Assembly (NCBI GenBank): GCA_963728995.1
Contig: CAVSMD010000002.1
Span: 682,001-746,000 of the forward strand
Direction: 5' to 3'
Length of the DNA stretch: 64,000 nucleotides
From: FEN-1219 sp963728995
GTDB lineage: Bacteria > Pseudomonadota > Gammaproteobacteria > Steroidobacterales > Rariloculaceae
Below, piece by piece: positions 24,036 to 31,848 of the stretch (positions are counted from its first letter, which is position 1; every line of letters begins with the position of its first letter). The position numbers and the translations under genes are program-made. The notes under the pieces were generated by a model that had not been told where the DNA came from, did not search any database, and worked only from the letters and a program-made list of their open reading frames with translations.

Positions 24036-25619
24036 ATGAGAACACCCCCTGGGGTCAGCTCGGCCGATTTCGCCACCGCCCTCCAGCGGTTCTCGGGCGC
24101 CGTCGGCAAGCAGTGGGTCTTCACGAGCGACGACGACGTCAACACGTATCGGGACGCCTATTCCCCACTCTGGGGCGAACCCGGCGAGCGAGTCGCCTCG
24201 GCGGCCGTCGCCCCGGAGACGGTGGAGCAGATCCAGCAGATCGTCCGCGTCGCGAATCAGTTCAGCATCCCGCTTTATACGATCTCGACGGGCCGCAATC
24301 TCGCTTATGGCGGCTCTGCACCGGTGTACTCGGGCAGCGTGATTCTCGACCTGAAGCGCATGAACAAGGTGCTCGATCTGAACGAGGATCAGGCGTATGC
24401 GCTCGTGGAGCCCGGGGTCAGCTACTTCGATCTGTATCGCCACATTCGCGATCGCAAGCTGAAGCTGTGGATCGACTGCCCCGATCCCGGCTGGGGTAGC
24501 GTGATCGGCAATGCGCTCGATCACGGCGCCGGCCGCACGCCGCTGCCGTATCGCGACCACTTCGGTGCGCATTGCGGCATGGAGGTGGTGCTCGCGAACG
24601 GCGACGTGGTGCGCACCGGGATCGGCGCGCTGCCGGAGGCCAAGACCTGGCAGCACTTCCAGTACGGGGCGGGCCCTTCGGCGGACGGCCTGTTCGCACA
24701 ATCGAACCTCGGCATCGTCACGAAAATGGGCTTTTGGTTGTTGCCGGAGCCGGAAGCTTCGATGACGGGTCAGCTCAGCGTGCCTCGTCACGACGACATC
24801 ATTCCGCTGGTCCGGATCCTGGGGCGCCTCGCGTTCCAGGGCGTCGTGAACTGCGTGTTCTCGTTGCCGAGCCCGGTATTCGGCGGCCCGCTCGACGCCG
24901 AGAAGTCCGCACTGCTCGACCGCCCGGGCGGCGGCTCCGCTGCGGAATGGGACCGCTATGCCGCGTCGAAGAGCCGGCCGTTCTGGACCAGCGACCTGCG
25001 CTTCTACGGCCCGCTGAAAGTCATCCAGGCGCAGTGGGAGCACGTCAAGGAGCAGCTCGCGGCGATCGACGGCGCGCGCTTCACGGATGGCGCCGTCATG
25101 CGCTTTCCGCTGACCGACGAAGAGGTCGGCAAGCTCAACGACCCCACCGGCATCGGCGTGCCGAGCCTGAACGTCTTCTCGACGCTCGCCGGCACCTCCG
25201 GCCATCTCGATGCGTCGCCGATGCTGCCCTACTCCGGCGAGACCCTGCTCGAGGCGCACAAGGTGTTCATGAAGCTGTTCCGCGATGCGGGCATCCCCAT
25301 GACGCTCGGCTTCGCGATGAGCTACCACTGGCGCGCGTTCATCATGTTCCAGGGCATCAACTTGAGCCGCGATCCGGCGGAGAACGCGAAAGCGCGCGGG
25401 TTGTACACGCAGATCATCAAGGTGGCCTCCGATCACGGCTGGGGCATCTACCGCGCCCACGCCGCGTTCATGGACGCCGTGATGGACCGCTACTCGTTCA
25501 ACGATCACGCGCTGCAGCGCATGAACGAGACGCTGAAGGACGCGCTCGACCCGAACGGCATTTTGTCCGCCGGGCGCTACGGCATTTGGCCGAAACAACT
25601 GCGGAAGGGCCGCGCATGA
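24036..25619 (+). CDS. 4-cresol dehydrogenase-like FAD subunit (PchF/VAO type)
   Basis: This is a 527-residue flavoprotein of the vanillyl-alcohol oxidase/4-cresol dehydrogenase family, which oxidises para-alkylphenols. The FAD-binding PCMH domain occupies roughly 50-260: IPLYTISTGRNLAYGGSAPVY, then GSVILDLKRMNKVL, and the pyrophosphate region DPGWGSVIGNALDHGAG-x4-YRDHFG. The substrate domain follows, ending ALDPNGILSAGRYGIWP as in PchF. The start at 24036 has GGAGAAG upstream. The stop overlaps the cytochrome start (ATGA). Pairing with a c-type cytochrome is as in flavocytochrome PCMH, so electrons probably go to the respiratory chain and not to O2. The precise substrate (cresol, eugenol or a lignin phenol) is open. 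Confidence 0.87.
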   Translation: MRTPPGVSSADFATALQRFSGAVGKQWVFTSDDDVNTYRDAYSPLWGEPGERVASAAVAPETVEQIQQIVRVANQFSIPLYTISTGRNLAYGGSAPVYSGSVILDLKRMNKVLDLNEDQAYALVEPGVSYFDLYRHIRDRKLKLWIDCPDPGWGSVIGNALDHGAGRTPLPYRDHFGAHCGMEVVLANGDVVRTGIGALPEAKTWQHFQYGAGPSADGLFAQSNLGIVTKMGFWLLPEPEASMTGQLSVPRHDDIIPLVRILGRLAFQGVVNCVFSLPSPVFGGPLDAEKSALLDRPGGGSAAEWDRYAASKSRPFWTSDLRFYGPLKVIQAQWEHVKEQLAAIDGARFTDGAVMRFPLTDEEVGKLNDPTGIGVPSLNVFSTLAGTSGHLDASPMLPYSGETLLEAHKVFMKLFRDAGIPMTLGFAMSYHWRAFIMFQGINLSRDPAENAKARGLYTQIIKVASDHGWGIYRAHAAFMDAVMDRYSFNDHALQRMNETLKDALDPNGILSAGRYGIWPKQLRKGRA

Positions 25620-26059
25620 GCGCACGTTGGCTATCCGCGATCGCGCTGGTCGGGCTCTCCAGCTTGCTCGGCACCACGGCCGCCACGGCCGACCCGGTGG
25701 CGTCGGCGGAGAACGCGTGGGCCCCGCTCACGAAGGCCGCGGCGCAACCCCCGAAGGACGCGCGCGAACGGCGCGGCCAGGAAGTGTTCGCGGAGCGCTG
25801 CGGCGCGTGTCACGCCCCTGTCCCGAAAGACATGATCGGGCCGCCGTACATGCCGCCGATGCCGGGCACGCAGGCGCTCCAGGCGCGCTACCGCGGTGCC
25901 AAGCCCGCGGAGCTCGAGCAGCGGACGGATCTGACGTCCGAGTTCTTGAAGGTCATCGTGCGCGGCGGCTTGAACTCGATGCCGTTCTATCGCCCGACCG
26001 AGCTCAGTGACGACGATCTGGCTGCGCTGACCGCGTACCTGACACGGCAACGTCGCTAG
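25616..26059 (+). CDS. c-type cytochrome subunit, PchC-like
   Basis: This 147-residue monohaem cytochrome c has a signal peptide ending at about residue 25. The haem motif CGACH is at about residues 62-66, followed by MIGPPYMPPMPGTQALQARY, and a distal LNSMPFYRP likely provides the axial Met. The start codon overlaps the stop of the flavoprotein gene, so the two are translationally coupled. In characterised 4-cresol dehydrogenases such a subunit accepts electrons from the FAD subunit in the periplasm. The flavoprotein partner lacks an obvious signal peptide, so export of the complex would need a partner-assisted route, an open point. Confidence 0.85.
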   Translation: MSARWLSAIALVGLSSLLGTTAATADPVASAENAWAPLTKAAAQPPKDARERRGQEVFAERCGACHAPVPKDMIGPPYMPPMPGTQALQARYRGAKPAELEQRTDLTSEFLKVIVRGGLNSMPFYRPTELSDDDLAALTAYLTRQRR

Positions 26060-26070
26060 GGAGCGCCTCG

Positions 26071-26883
26071 GTGGTGGCCCGCGTCAGCGCAACCGTCAAC
26101 TACTCCGCGCCGATGGACGGCCGGCCCGCGTTTCATGCCAATGACCGATCGCTCGATCGGTTGACCCTCGAGCCGCACGTCGTCGAGATCACCGACGCGC
26201 GCGCGCTTGGCGACGCCCCGAACCTTGCCCGCGAGGGCCTTGCGCTGCGGCTCTGCCCGACGGCCGTGCGCGACTTTCGCGATCAGGCCGAGGTCGCGAG
26301 CGTCTATGCCGACGAGATGCAGCGCTTCATGCTGGAGCTCACGGGTGCCGACGCCGTCGTCGTGACGGGGCCCGGCGTGCTGCGCTTCGGCGAGGCGTCC
26401 CGCGAGGCCGGCACGCTCGACAACTCCTACCCCGCCCGCTTCATCCACATCGACACGAGCGACACGGCCGCGGCCGAGTTCGCACGGCGCGCGGCGCCGG
26501 CCGGCCATGCGCGCTTCCGGCGCGTGGCCCAGCACAACCTCTGGCGCACCTTCTCGCCACCGCCCCAGGACGTGCCGCTGGCGCTGTGCGACGCCCGCGG
26601 CGTGGCACCCGCGGATCTCATCCCCGCCGACGCGCGTTTCGATCGCGACGGTGAGGTCCGCTGGTCGTTCGAGGCGCTGCTGCTGCGCTACAACCCGGCA
26701 CACCGCTGGCTGTTTTACTCCGACATGGCGCGCGACGAAGTGCTGGTATTCAAGCGGCACGACACCGATGCCGGCCAGCCGCACTGGGTGCCGCACACCG
26801 CCTTCAACGACTCGCGCGTGTCGCCGGGCGGCGTGCCGCGCGCGAGCATCGAGATCCGCACGATCGCGTACTGGTTCGAGTAG
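26071..26883 (+). CDS. CmcJ/NvfI-family oxidoreductase
   Basis: This 270-residue cytoplasmic-looking protein starts at GTG 26071 (GGGAG upstream), 11 bases after the cytochrome gene, so it is probably in that operon. The pattern fits the CmcJ/NvfI/AsaB family of 2OG-Fe(II)-like enzymes: SATVNYSAPMDGRPAFHANDRS, FRDQAEVASVYADEMQRFM, ARFIHIDTSDTAA, RFRRVAQHNLWRTFSPPPQDVPLALCDAR, then RHDTDAG and HTAFNDSRVSPG. The FIHID/HTAF elements are the candidate iron ligands. Members act in secondary metabolism and on aromatic or aldehyde substrates; the role here is not known. Confidence 0.78.
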   Translation: MVARVSATVNYSAPMDGRPAFHANDRSLDRLTLEPHVVEITDARALGDAPNLAREGLALRLCPTAVRDFRDQAEVASVYADEMQRFMLELTGADAVVVTGPGVLRFGEASREAGTLDNSYPARFIHIDTSDTAAAEFARRAAPAGHARFRRVAQHNLWRTFSPPPQDVPLALCDARGVAPADLIPADARFDRDGEVRWSFEALLLRYNPAHRWLFYSDMARDEVLVFKRHDTDAGQPHWVPHTAFNDSRVSPGGVPRASIEIRTIAYWFE

Positions 26884-26955
26884 ACTCACCCCGGCCGCGG
26901 CCCACGCCGGTGCGGCGAACGCGAGCACCACGTTTTTCGGAGAAAGCAAAGAGCC

Positions 26956-27030
26956 ATGAGCAAACACTTCCTTGCCGGTCTTTTCCACGTTCAGAGAGCG
27001 CGCGACGGGTTGATCAACGAGTTTCGTTGA
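26956..27030 (+). CDS. Possible 24-aa ORF or gene remnant
   Basis: A strong leader (GGAGAAAGCAAAGAGCC) precedes an ATG that opens only 24 codons: MSKHFLAGLFHVQRARDGLI, ending NEFR. It stops 18 bases before the quinone oxidoreductase start. The good ribosome-binding site on so short a frame suggests either a translated leader that couples to the next gene, or the beginning of a gene truncated by deletion. No family is recognised. Confidence 0.35.
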   Translation: MSKHFLAGLFHVQRARDGLINEFR

Positions 27031-27048
27031 ACCTGGCGGACTCGCACG

Positions 27049-28008
27049 ATGAAGTCCTACTGGCTCGTGCCCGCGTCCGGCGCCGTAGCGCTCGAGCTGC
27101 GCGACGTGGCGCGGCCGGAGCCGAAGGACGGCCAGCTCCTGATCAAGGTGCAAGCCTCGTCGTTCAATCGCGGCGAGCTGATCCCGGGGCACGGCGCGAC
27201 CGCCCGGCCCGGCGGCGGCGAATGCGCGGGGGCCGTGGCCGGTCTCGGCGCCGGCGTCACGGGATTCACGCTCGGGGAGCGCGTCATGGGCCGCTGCACC
27301 GGCGGCTTCTCCGAATATGCCACCATGGACGCGCGCGAAGCGCTGCGAATTCCGGCCCGGCTGGCCACGGAGCAGGCCGCTGCGATCCCGCTCGTATTCA
27401 TGGTCGCGCACGACATGCTCGTCACGCACGGCCACCTGAAATCCGGCGAGTGGCTGCTCATCACGGGCGCGTCTTCCGGTGTCGGTGTCGCCGCGCTCAA
27501 GGCCGGCAAAGCGCTCGGCGCGCACGTGATCGGCACGTCGGGCTCGCGCACGAAACTCGAGAAGCTGGCGGGACTCGGCCTCGATGTCGGTGTCGAGACG
27601 CGCGGCGGGGAATTCTACGCGCCCGTGATGCAGGCGACGGGCAACAAGGGCGTGAACCTGGTCGTCAACACCATCGGCGGCACGGTGTTCGCCGAGTGCG
27701 TCCGCTCATTGGCCTACGAGGGACGACTCGCGACGGTCGGGTATCTCGATCGCACGCTGAAGGCCGAGATCGATCTCGAGGCGCTGCATGCCAAACGCCT
27801 GCACCTCTTCGGCGTGAGCAACAAGCTCAGGTCGCCGGCGGAGCGCGCGCTGACGGTGCGGGCGTTCGAGCGCGACCTCCTGCCGTACTTCGCCGACGGC
27901 CGTCTCGTGCCGGTCGTCGACCGCGTTTTTCCGTTTGCCGAGCTGCCGGCCGCCCACGCGTATTTCGAGTCGAACGCGATGGTCGGCAAGGTCGTCGTCA
28001 AGCTGTAG
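27049..28008 (+). CDS. Quinone oxidoreductase-like MDR protein
   Basis: This 319-residue medium-chain dehydrogenase/reductase has a GroES-like N-terminal domain (residues 1-120: VQASSFNRGELIPGHG, then GGECAGAVAGLGAGVTGFTLGERVMG) and a Rossmann domain with LLITGASSGVGVAALKAGKALGAHVIGTSGS. Zinc-binding cysteines of alcohol dehydrogenases are absent, so it is of the zeta-crystallin/NADPH:quinone reductase type. The C-terminal part has VNTIGGTVFAECVRSLAYEGRLATVGY. Such enzymes reduce quinones or enones with NADPH. It follows the cresol-dehydrogenase/CmcJ genes on the same strand and may act on their oxidised products. Confidence 0.87.
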   Translation: MKSYWLVPASGAVALELRDVARPEPKDGQLLIKVQASSFNRGELIPGHGATARPGGGECAGAVAGLGAGVTGFTLGERVMGRCTGGFSEYATMDAREALRIPARLATEQAAAIPLVFMVAHDMLVTHGHLKSGEWLLITGASSGVGVAALKAGKALGAHVIGTSGSRTKLEKLAGLGLDVGVETRGGEFYAPVMQATGNKGVNLVVNTIGGTVFAECVRSLAYEGRLATVGYLDRTLKAEIDLEALHAKRLHLFGVSNKLRSPAERALTVRAFERDLLPYFADGRLVPVVDRVFPFAELPAAHAYFESNAMVGKVVVKL

Positions 28009-28020
28009 CCGCCACCGGCC

Positions 28021-29268
28021 CTAAAGGTACAGGTGCGAGCCGTCCGGTCGATGCAGGCTGTCGCCCTGATACAGCGAGGCCGGCCCACGCTCCGTAAACT
28101 CCGCCACGAGGTTCAGACGGCTCTCGTCGACGACCACCCCCAGCCCGGGCCGATCGCTCGGGTACATCTTGCCGTTGCGGAACACGTAGGCTTCGTTCAG
28201 ATACGGCGGTAGCTCGGGACGAAATACCTCGTCGAGCGCAACGCCGGGGAAAGGCAGCACGGCATGAATCACGGCCGCGGTCGCGATCGGCGCCGTGAAA
28301 TGCGGCACGAGCCCGACCGAGTGTGCCTCGCACAGTGCCGCCAGCTTGCGGTAGCTCGTGATGCCACCGCAGTTCGGGATTGACGTGCGCAGGTAGTCGA
28401 TGAGCCCCTGCTCGACGAGCGGCAGGTTGCCGTCGCGCAGATCACCGAACTGCTCGCCAGCCGCCAGCGGCACCGTGACACGCCTGCGCAACGCCTCGTA
28501 CATCGTGTAGTCGTCGATCGTGCGCAGCGGGTCCTCGACGAACAGCGGCGCGTATGGCGCCACGAGATCGCACAGCCGCGCGACTTCCGCGAAATCGAAC
28601 CGCGTATGCGCGTCGAGGATGAAGTCCCCGTCCTTGCCGAGCCCTTCGCGCAGCGCCGCGCTGACCGCGACGAACGCGTCGATCATGCGACGCGTGTCGA
28701 ACACCGTGTTGTCGGCGGTCGGTACCGTGTGGAAACGAATCGCGCGATAGCCCTCATCGATCGTGTCGCGGGCTTGCTGCTTTGCCTGCTTCAACGGCAA
28801 ACCGCCGAACGACCGATAGCATTCGACATGATCGCGCGCTCGGCCGCCGAGCAGCTGGTAGACGGGCAGGTCCAGCGCCTTACCCTTGATGTCCCACAGC
28901 GCGCAATCGAGAGCGCCAACCGCGGTCAGTCGCTCGCGACCGGCCGGGTAGATCGAGCTGCGATACATGCGTTGCCAGAGATACTCGTTGCGGAACGGAT
29001 CCCGGCCTATCAGGAGGCCGCCCGCGTAACGCAGCAGATCCGGCGTACCGCCCTGCCCCCAGCCCGTGATCCCCGCGTCGGTGTCGATGGCGACCGTGAT
29101 GTCGCTCAGATTCAACCAGCCGCTCAACTCCGTCTTGTCGGTGGGGTTGAATACCCGCACCCGCGTGACTTTGAGATCCGACGCCGCGTCCGCGTCGGTA
29201 CCCTGCAACAACGGCAACGTGCCGCCCACGCACACCGCGGCGGCCTTGAGAAACGCTCGACGATCCAT
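28021..29268 (-). CDS. Enolase-superfamily (mandelate racemase/MLE) protein with Tat-like signal
   Basis: This 415-residue protein begins MDRRAFLKAAAVCVGG, a Tat-type signal, which is unusual for this mostly cytoplasmic superfamily. The capping domain spans about 30-150 and the barrel follows. Acid/metal elements are ILDAHTRFD, PLFVEDPL and LAAGEQFGD, and the His is in LVPHFTAP. In place of the usual K-x-K base the second strand reads AIRFHTVP. The overall form is closest to acid-sugar dehydratases of the RspA/MR subgroup. GGGGGAAGC precedes the ATG. It is convergent with the quinone oxidoreductase and 60 bases from the MetE-like gene upstream. A periplasmic sugar-acid or lignin-related dehydratase is possible. 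Confidence 0.8.
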   Translation of the reverse strand: MDRRAFLKAAAVCVGGTLPLLQGTDADAASDLKVTRVRVFNPTDKTELSGWLNLSDITVAIDTDAGITGWGQGGTPDLLRYAGGLLIGRDPFRNEYLWQRMYRSSIYPAGRERLTAVGALDCALWDIKGKALDLPVYQLLGGRARDHVECYRSFGGLPLKQAKQQARDTIDEGYRAIRFHTVPTADNTVFDTRRMIDAFVAVSAALREGLGKDGDFILDAHTRFDFAEVARLCDLVAPYAPLFVEDPLRTIDDYTMYEALRRRVTVPLAAGEQFGDLRDGNLPLVEQGLIDYLRTSIPNCGGITSYRKLAALCEAHSVGLVPHFTAPIATAAVIHAVLPFPGVALDEVFRPELPPYLNEAYVFRNGKMYPSDRPGLGVVVDESRLNLVAEFTERGPASLYQGDSLHRPDGSHLYL

Positions 29269-29328
29269 GCTTCCCCCTTGCCGCGTGCCTTTCGGCCGCA
29301 GCGCATCTTCAACCGGGGGATAAGCTTA

Positions 29329-30567
29329 TCAGCGCCTTTTGCGCCACAGGCGGGCCGATGCCAGCCGTGCACCCTCCGCGAGCGCTTCGAGCTTCGCCCA
29401 CTGAACCGATGGATGCACGCGCGGGATGACCCAGCCCTGGGAAAATCCGCAATCGGTGCTCGCGATCACGTTCTCGCGACCGAGGCGCTCGGCGTACAGC
29501 TTGATTCGCCACGCGACGAGCTCGGGGTGCTCGACGACGTTGCTCACGTGGCCGACGACGCCCGGCAGCAGAACCTTGCCTTCGGGCAACTTCACCTCGT
29601 CCCAGAGCAGCACCTCGTGCTCGTGCCGATCGTTCGCACCCTCGAGCGAATACCCTTGAGTCCGCGCCTTCAGCACCGTGTCGAGAATCACCTTCAGCGG
29701 CACGTCGCTCGTATGCGGCGCGTTCCAGCTGCCCCAGCAAATGTGCAGCCGGGCGCGCTCCTCGGGAATACCCTTCAACGAATGATTGATGGCCTCGATC
29801 TGGAGCGCGAGCCATCTGAGATAGTCATCGGTGTGATCCGGATCGTACAGGTGCGTGAGCTCGGGCGAATCGATCTGGATGTCGAAGCCGGCGTCGATGA
29901 TCGCTCTGTACTCGACGTTCATGGCGTCGGCGAGCGCGAACAGATATTCCTCCTCGCTCTCGTAGTGCTCGTTGATGCGCACGCCGAATGCGCAAAGCGG
30001 CGCCGACGCCACGGGCACGAAGACGCCGGCCACGTCGACTCCGGTCAGCGCGGCCTTGAGCCGCTCGAGCTCGGTCGTGAGCTCGCCCATGCCCCGGTAG
30101 CTGACGGGTCCGACGCAGGCCGGCAAGTCGGTCGGCGGACCGAGCCGCGCGTCCGCTTTGATCTCCGGCGGCAGCCACACCGTCATCTCGACGGGGCCCC
30201 AGGCCTTGTAAAACTCCGCGAACTCCTCGCGCTCGCGGGCCACGGCCGCGTGCATCTTGTAGCCCGCAAGCCGCGAGTTTCGCCCGAAGAACGTCTGCGC
30301 GTTGTTTCGCATCTCGAGCCCGGCCAGGCGATTCCACACGTAGCCCAGGAACGAGTTCTTGCCGAGCTCGCCGTCGTTGACGATATCGAGGCCCGCCTCG
30401 ACCTGCCGGCGCACGACGCCGGCAACCGCCTGCTCGAGGAGCGCCGCCCCCGCGCGCTCGTCGTAGGGCTGGCCTCGATCCTTGGCGTTCATGAGCTGCA
30501 TGACCTCGAGTGGTCGGATCAGGCTGCCGACGTGGCTCGTCAGAATTCTTTCGGTGCTGCGCAGCAA
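29329..30567 (-). CDS. Cobalamin-independent methionine synthase-like (MetE C-domain) protein
   Basis: This protein of about 412 residues most likely starts at TTG 30567 (product LRSTERILTSHVGSL), preceded by GGGGGAACCCACC; upstream sequence in the same frame does not look coding. It is a single catalytic domain, about half the length of full MetE. Zinc ligands of the family are visible: H-x-C in LHICWGSW, Glu in EGANDRHE and Cys in STDCGFSQGW. Short MetE-like enzymes transfer methyl groups from folate or methylated substrates. In aromatic catabolism they have been linked to demethylation, but that is inference here. It is followed on the same strand by the enolase-superfamily gene. Confidence 0.82.
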   Translation of the reverse strand: MLRSTERILTSHVGSLIRPLEVMQLMNAKDRGQPYDERAGAALLEQAVAGVVRRQVEAGLDIVNDGELGKNSFLGYVWNRLAGLEMRNNAQTFFGRNSRLAGYKMHAAVAREREEFAEFYKAWGPVEMTVWLPPEIKADARLGPPTDLPACVGPVSYRGMGELTTELERLKAALTGVDVAGVFVPVASAPLCAFGVRINEHYESEEEYLFALADAMNVEYRAIIDAGFDIQIDSPELTHLYDPDHTDDYLRWLALQIEAINHSLKGIPEERARLHICWGSWNAPHTSDVPLKVILDTVLKARTQGYSLEGANDRHEHEVLLWDEVKLPEGKVLLPGVVGHVSNVVEHPELVAWRIKLYAERLGRENVIASTDCGFSQGWVIPRVHPSVQWAKLEALAEGARLASARLWRKRR

Positions 30568-30735
30568 GGTGGGTTCCCCCGTTTCGATCGCCGGTCGACA
30601 CTGTACCGCCGGCGGGGATCGCGAGCGTGGCAGCACAGCTTCTATAACCGCTGCTTCCGGAGACACCTCGCTGGCCGGCGACGCTGGCATCGCGGCCACA
30701 CGGCTGCCGTCTCACCCGTACCGCCCGGCTACTCG

Positions 30736-31848
30736 CTAGCGGAGACCCGCGAGCAGAGCGTCCGTATGCTCGCCGAGCGCCGGCTCGCGCAGCACGGGCC
30801 TGGCGGGCTCCTCGTTGAAACGAATGGCGGGCGCGAGGTGCGAGCGGCCCTGCTCGTCGCGGAGCAGGAGGCCACGGGCCCGCACGTGCGGATCGAGCGT
30901 CGCTTCGAGCAACGAGTTCACGGGCGCGAAGCACACGTCGAGCCGTGCGAGCCAATCCAGCGCCTCTCGCTGCGGGCGGCTCGCGAAGAAGGCCCCGAGC
31001 AACGCCACGACCGGCGCCTGATGCGCCCCCGGCCCGCGCGTGCACAGCTCGACGAGATCCGGGCGGCCAAGCTCGCGGAGCACGCGCTCGACGAACTTGG
31101 GCTCCTGACCCGCGAGCGCGATCTGCTTGCCGTCTTGTGTGTCGTAGAGCCGATAGAAAGCGGCACCGCCCGTCGTTCGCTGTGTTTTCGGGTCGGGTTG
31201 GCCGGCGCCGGCGAACACGGGACCGATGATGTTCGGGGTCGCGGCGAGCAGCGCGTCGAGCATCGCGATTTCGACGTGATCACCGCGGCCGGTGGCCTGG
31301 CGCTTCAGCAAGGCCATGAGGATGCCGGCCAGCCCCTGCAGCGCGGCCGTGATGTCGGCCATCGGGATGCCCGGTAGCGCAGGCCTGCGGTCGTCGCCGA
31401 GCGTCACGCTGAGCACGCCGCTCAAAGCCTCGACGGCCAGATCGTGCGCCGGCCGGTCGCGATAGGGGCCCTCGCGGCCGAAAGCATTGATGGAGCAATA
31501 GACCACGCCGGGATTGCCGCGCGCGACCTCCTCGTAGCCGACGCCGAGGCGGTCAACGACGCCCGGACGAAAGGACTCCACGAACACGTCGGCCGTGGCG
31601 GCGAGCTTCAGCAACCGGTCGCGATCCCGCGGCTCTTTCAAATTCAGCACGACGCTCTTCTTGCCGCGATTCAGGTTGCGGAAAAACACCGTGCTCGGGC
31701 CGTCCGCCACGCCGATCCTTCGGCCAGGATCCCCCTCGGGCGGCTCCACCTTGATGACCTCCGCGCCGTGGTCGGCGAGCGCCAGCGTGAGATAGGGCCC
31801 CGGCAGGAACACGGAGAGATCGACGACCCGCAGCCCTTCGAGCTTCAT
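30736..31848 (-). CDS. Class III CoA-transferase (CaiB/BaiF)
   Basis: This 370-residue family III CoA transferase starts at ATG 31848, which overlaps the stop of the upstream CoA-transferase gene (ATGA). N-terminal features are LEGLRVVDLSVFLPGPYLTLALADHGAEVIKVEPPEGDP and FFRNLNRGKKSVVLNLK. The catalytic Asp is in RPAHDLAVEALSG, and GIPMADITAALQG follows. These enzymes move CoA between acids during catabolism, or racemise 2-methylacyl-CoAs. With the adjacent homologue it could form a heteromer, as in benzylsuccinate-type CoA transferases. The frame extends further upstream only over the neighbour. Confidence 0.87.
   Translation of the reverse strand: MKLEGLRVVDLSVFLPGPYLTLALADHGAEVIKVEPPEGDPGRRIGVADGPSTVFFRNLNRGKKSVVLNLKEPRDRDRLLKLAATADVFVESFRPGVVDRLGVGYEEVARGNPGVVYCSINAFGREGPYRDRPAHDLAVEALSGVLSVTLGDDRRPALPGIPMADITAALQGLAGILMALLKRQATGRGDHVEIAMLDALLAATPNIIGPVFAGAGQPDPKTQRTTGGAAFYRLYDTQDGKQIALAGQEPKFVERVLRELGRPDLVELCTRGPGAHQAPVVALLGAFFASRPQREALDWLARLDVCFAPVNSLLEATLDPHVRARGLLLRDEQGRSHLAPAIRFNEEPARPVLREPALGEHTDALLAGLR

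Noticed and set aside
22974..25625. Long minus-strand open frame of more than 850 codons
   Set aside because: It overlaps the well-supported cresol-dehydrogenase-like gene and runs out of frame over the cyclase gene. It has no recognisable domain.
28606..31377. Long plus-strand open frame of more than 900 codons
   Set aside because: It is antisense to the enolase-superfamily, MetE-like and CoA-transferase genes, all with clear family motifs. Its translation is Arg/His/Val/Asp-rich without any domain, as expected for the antisense of GC-rich genes.
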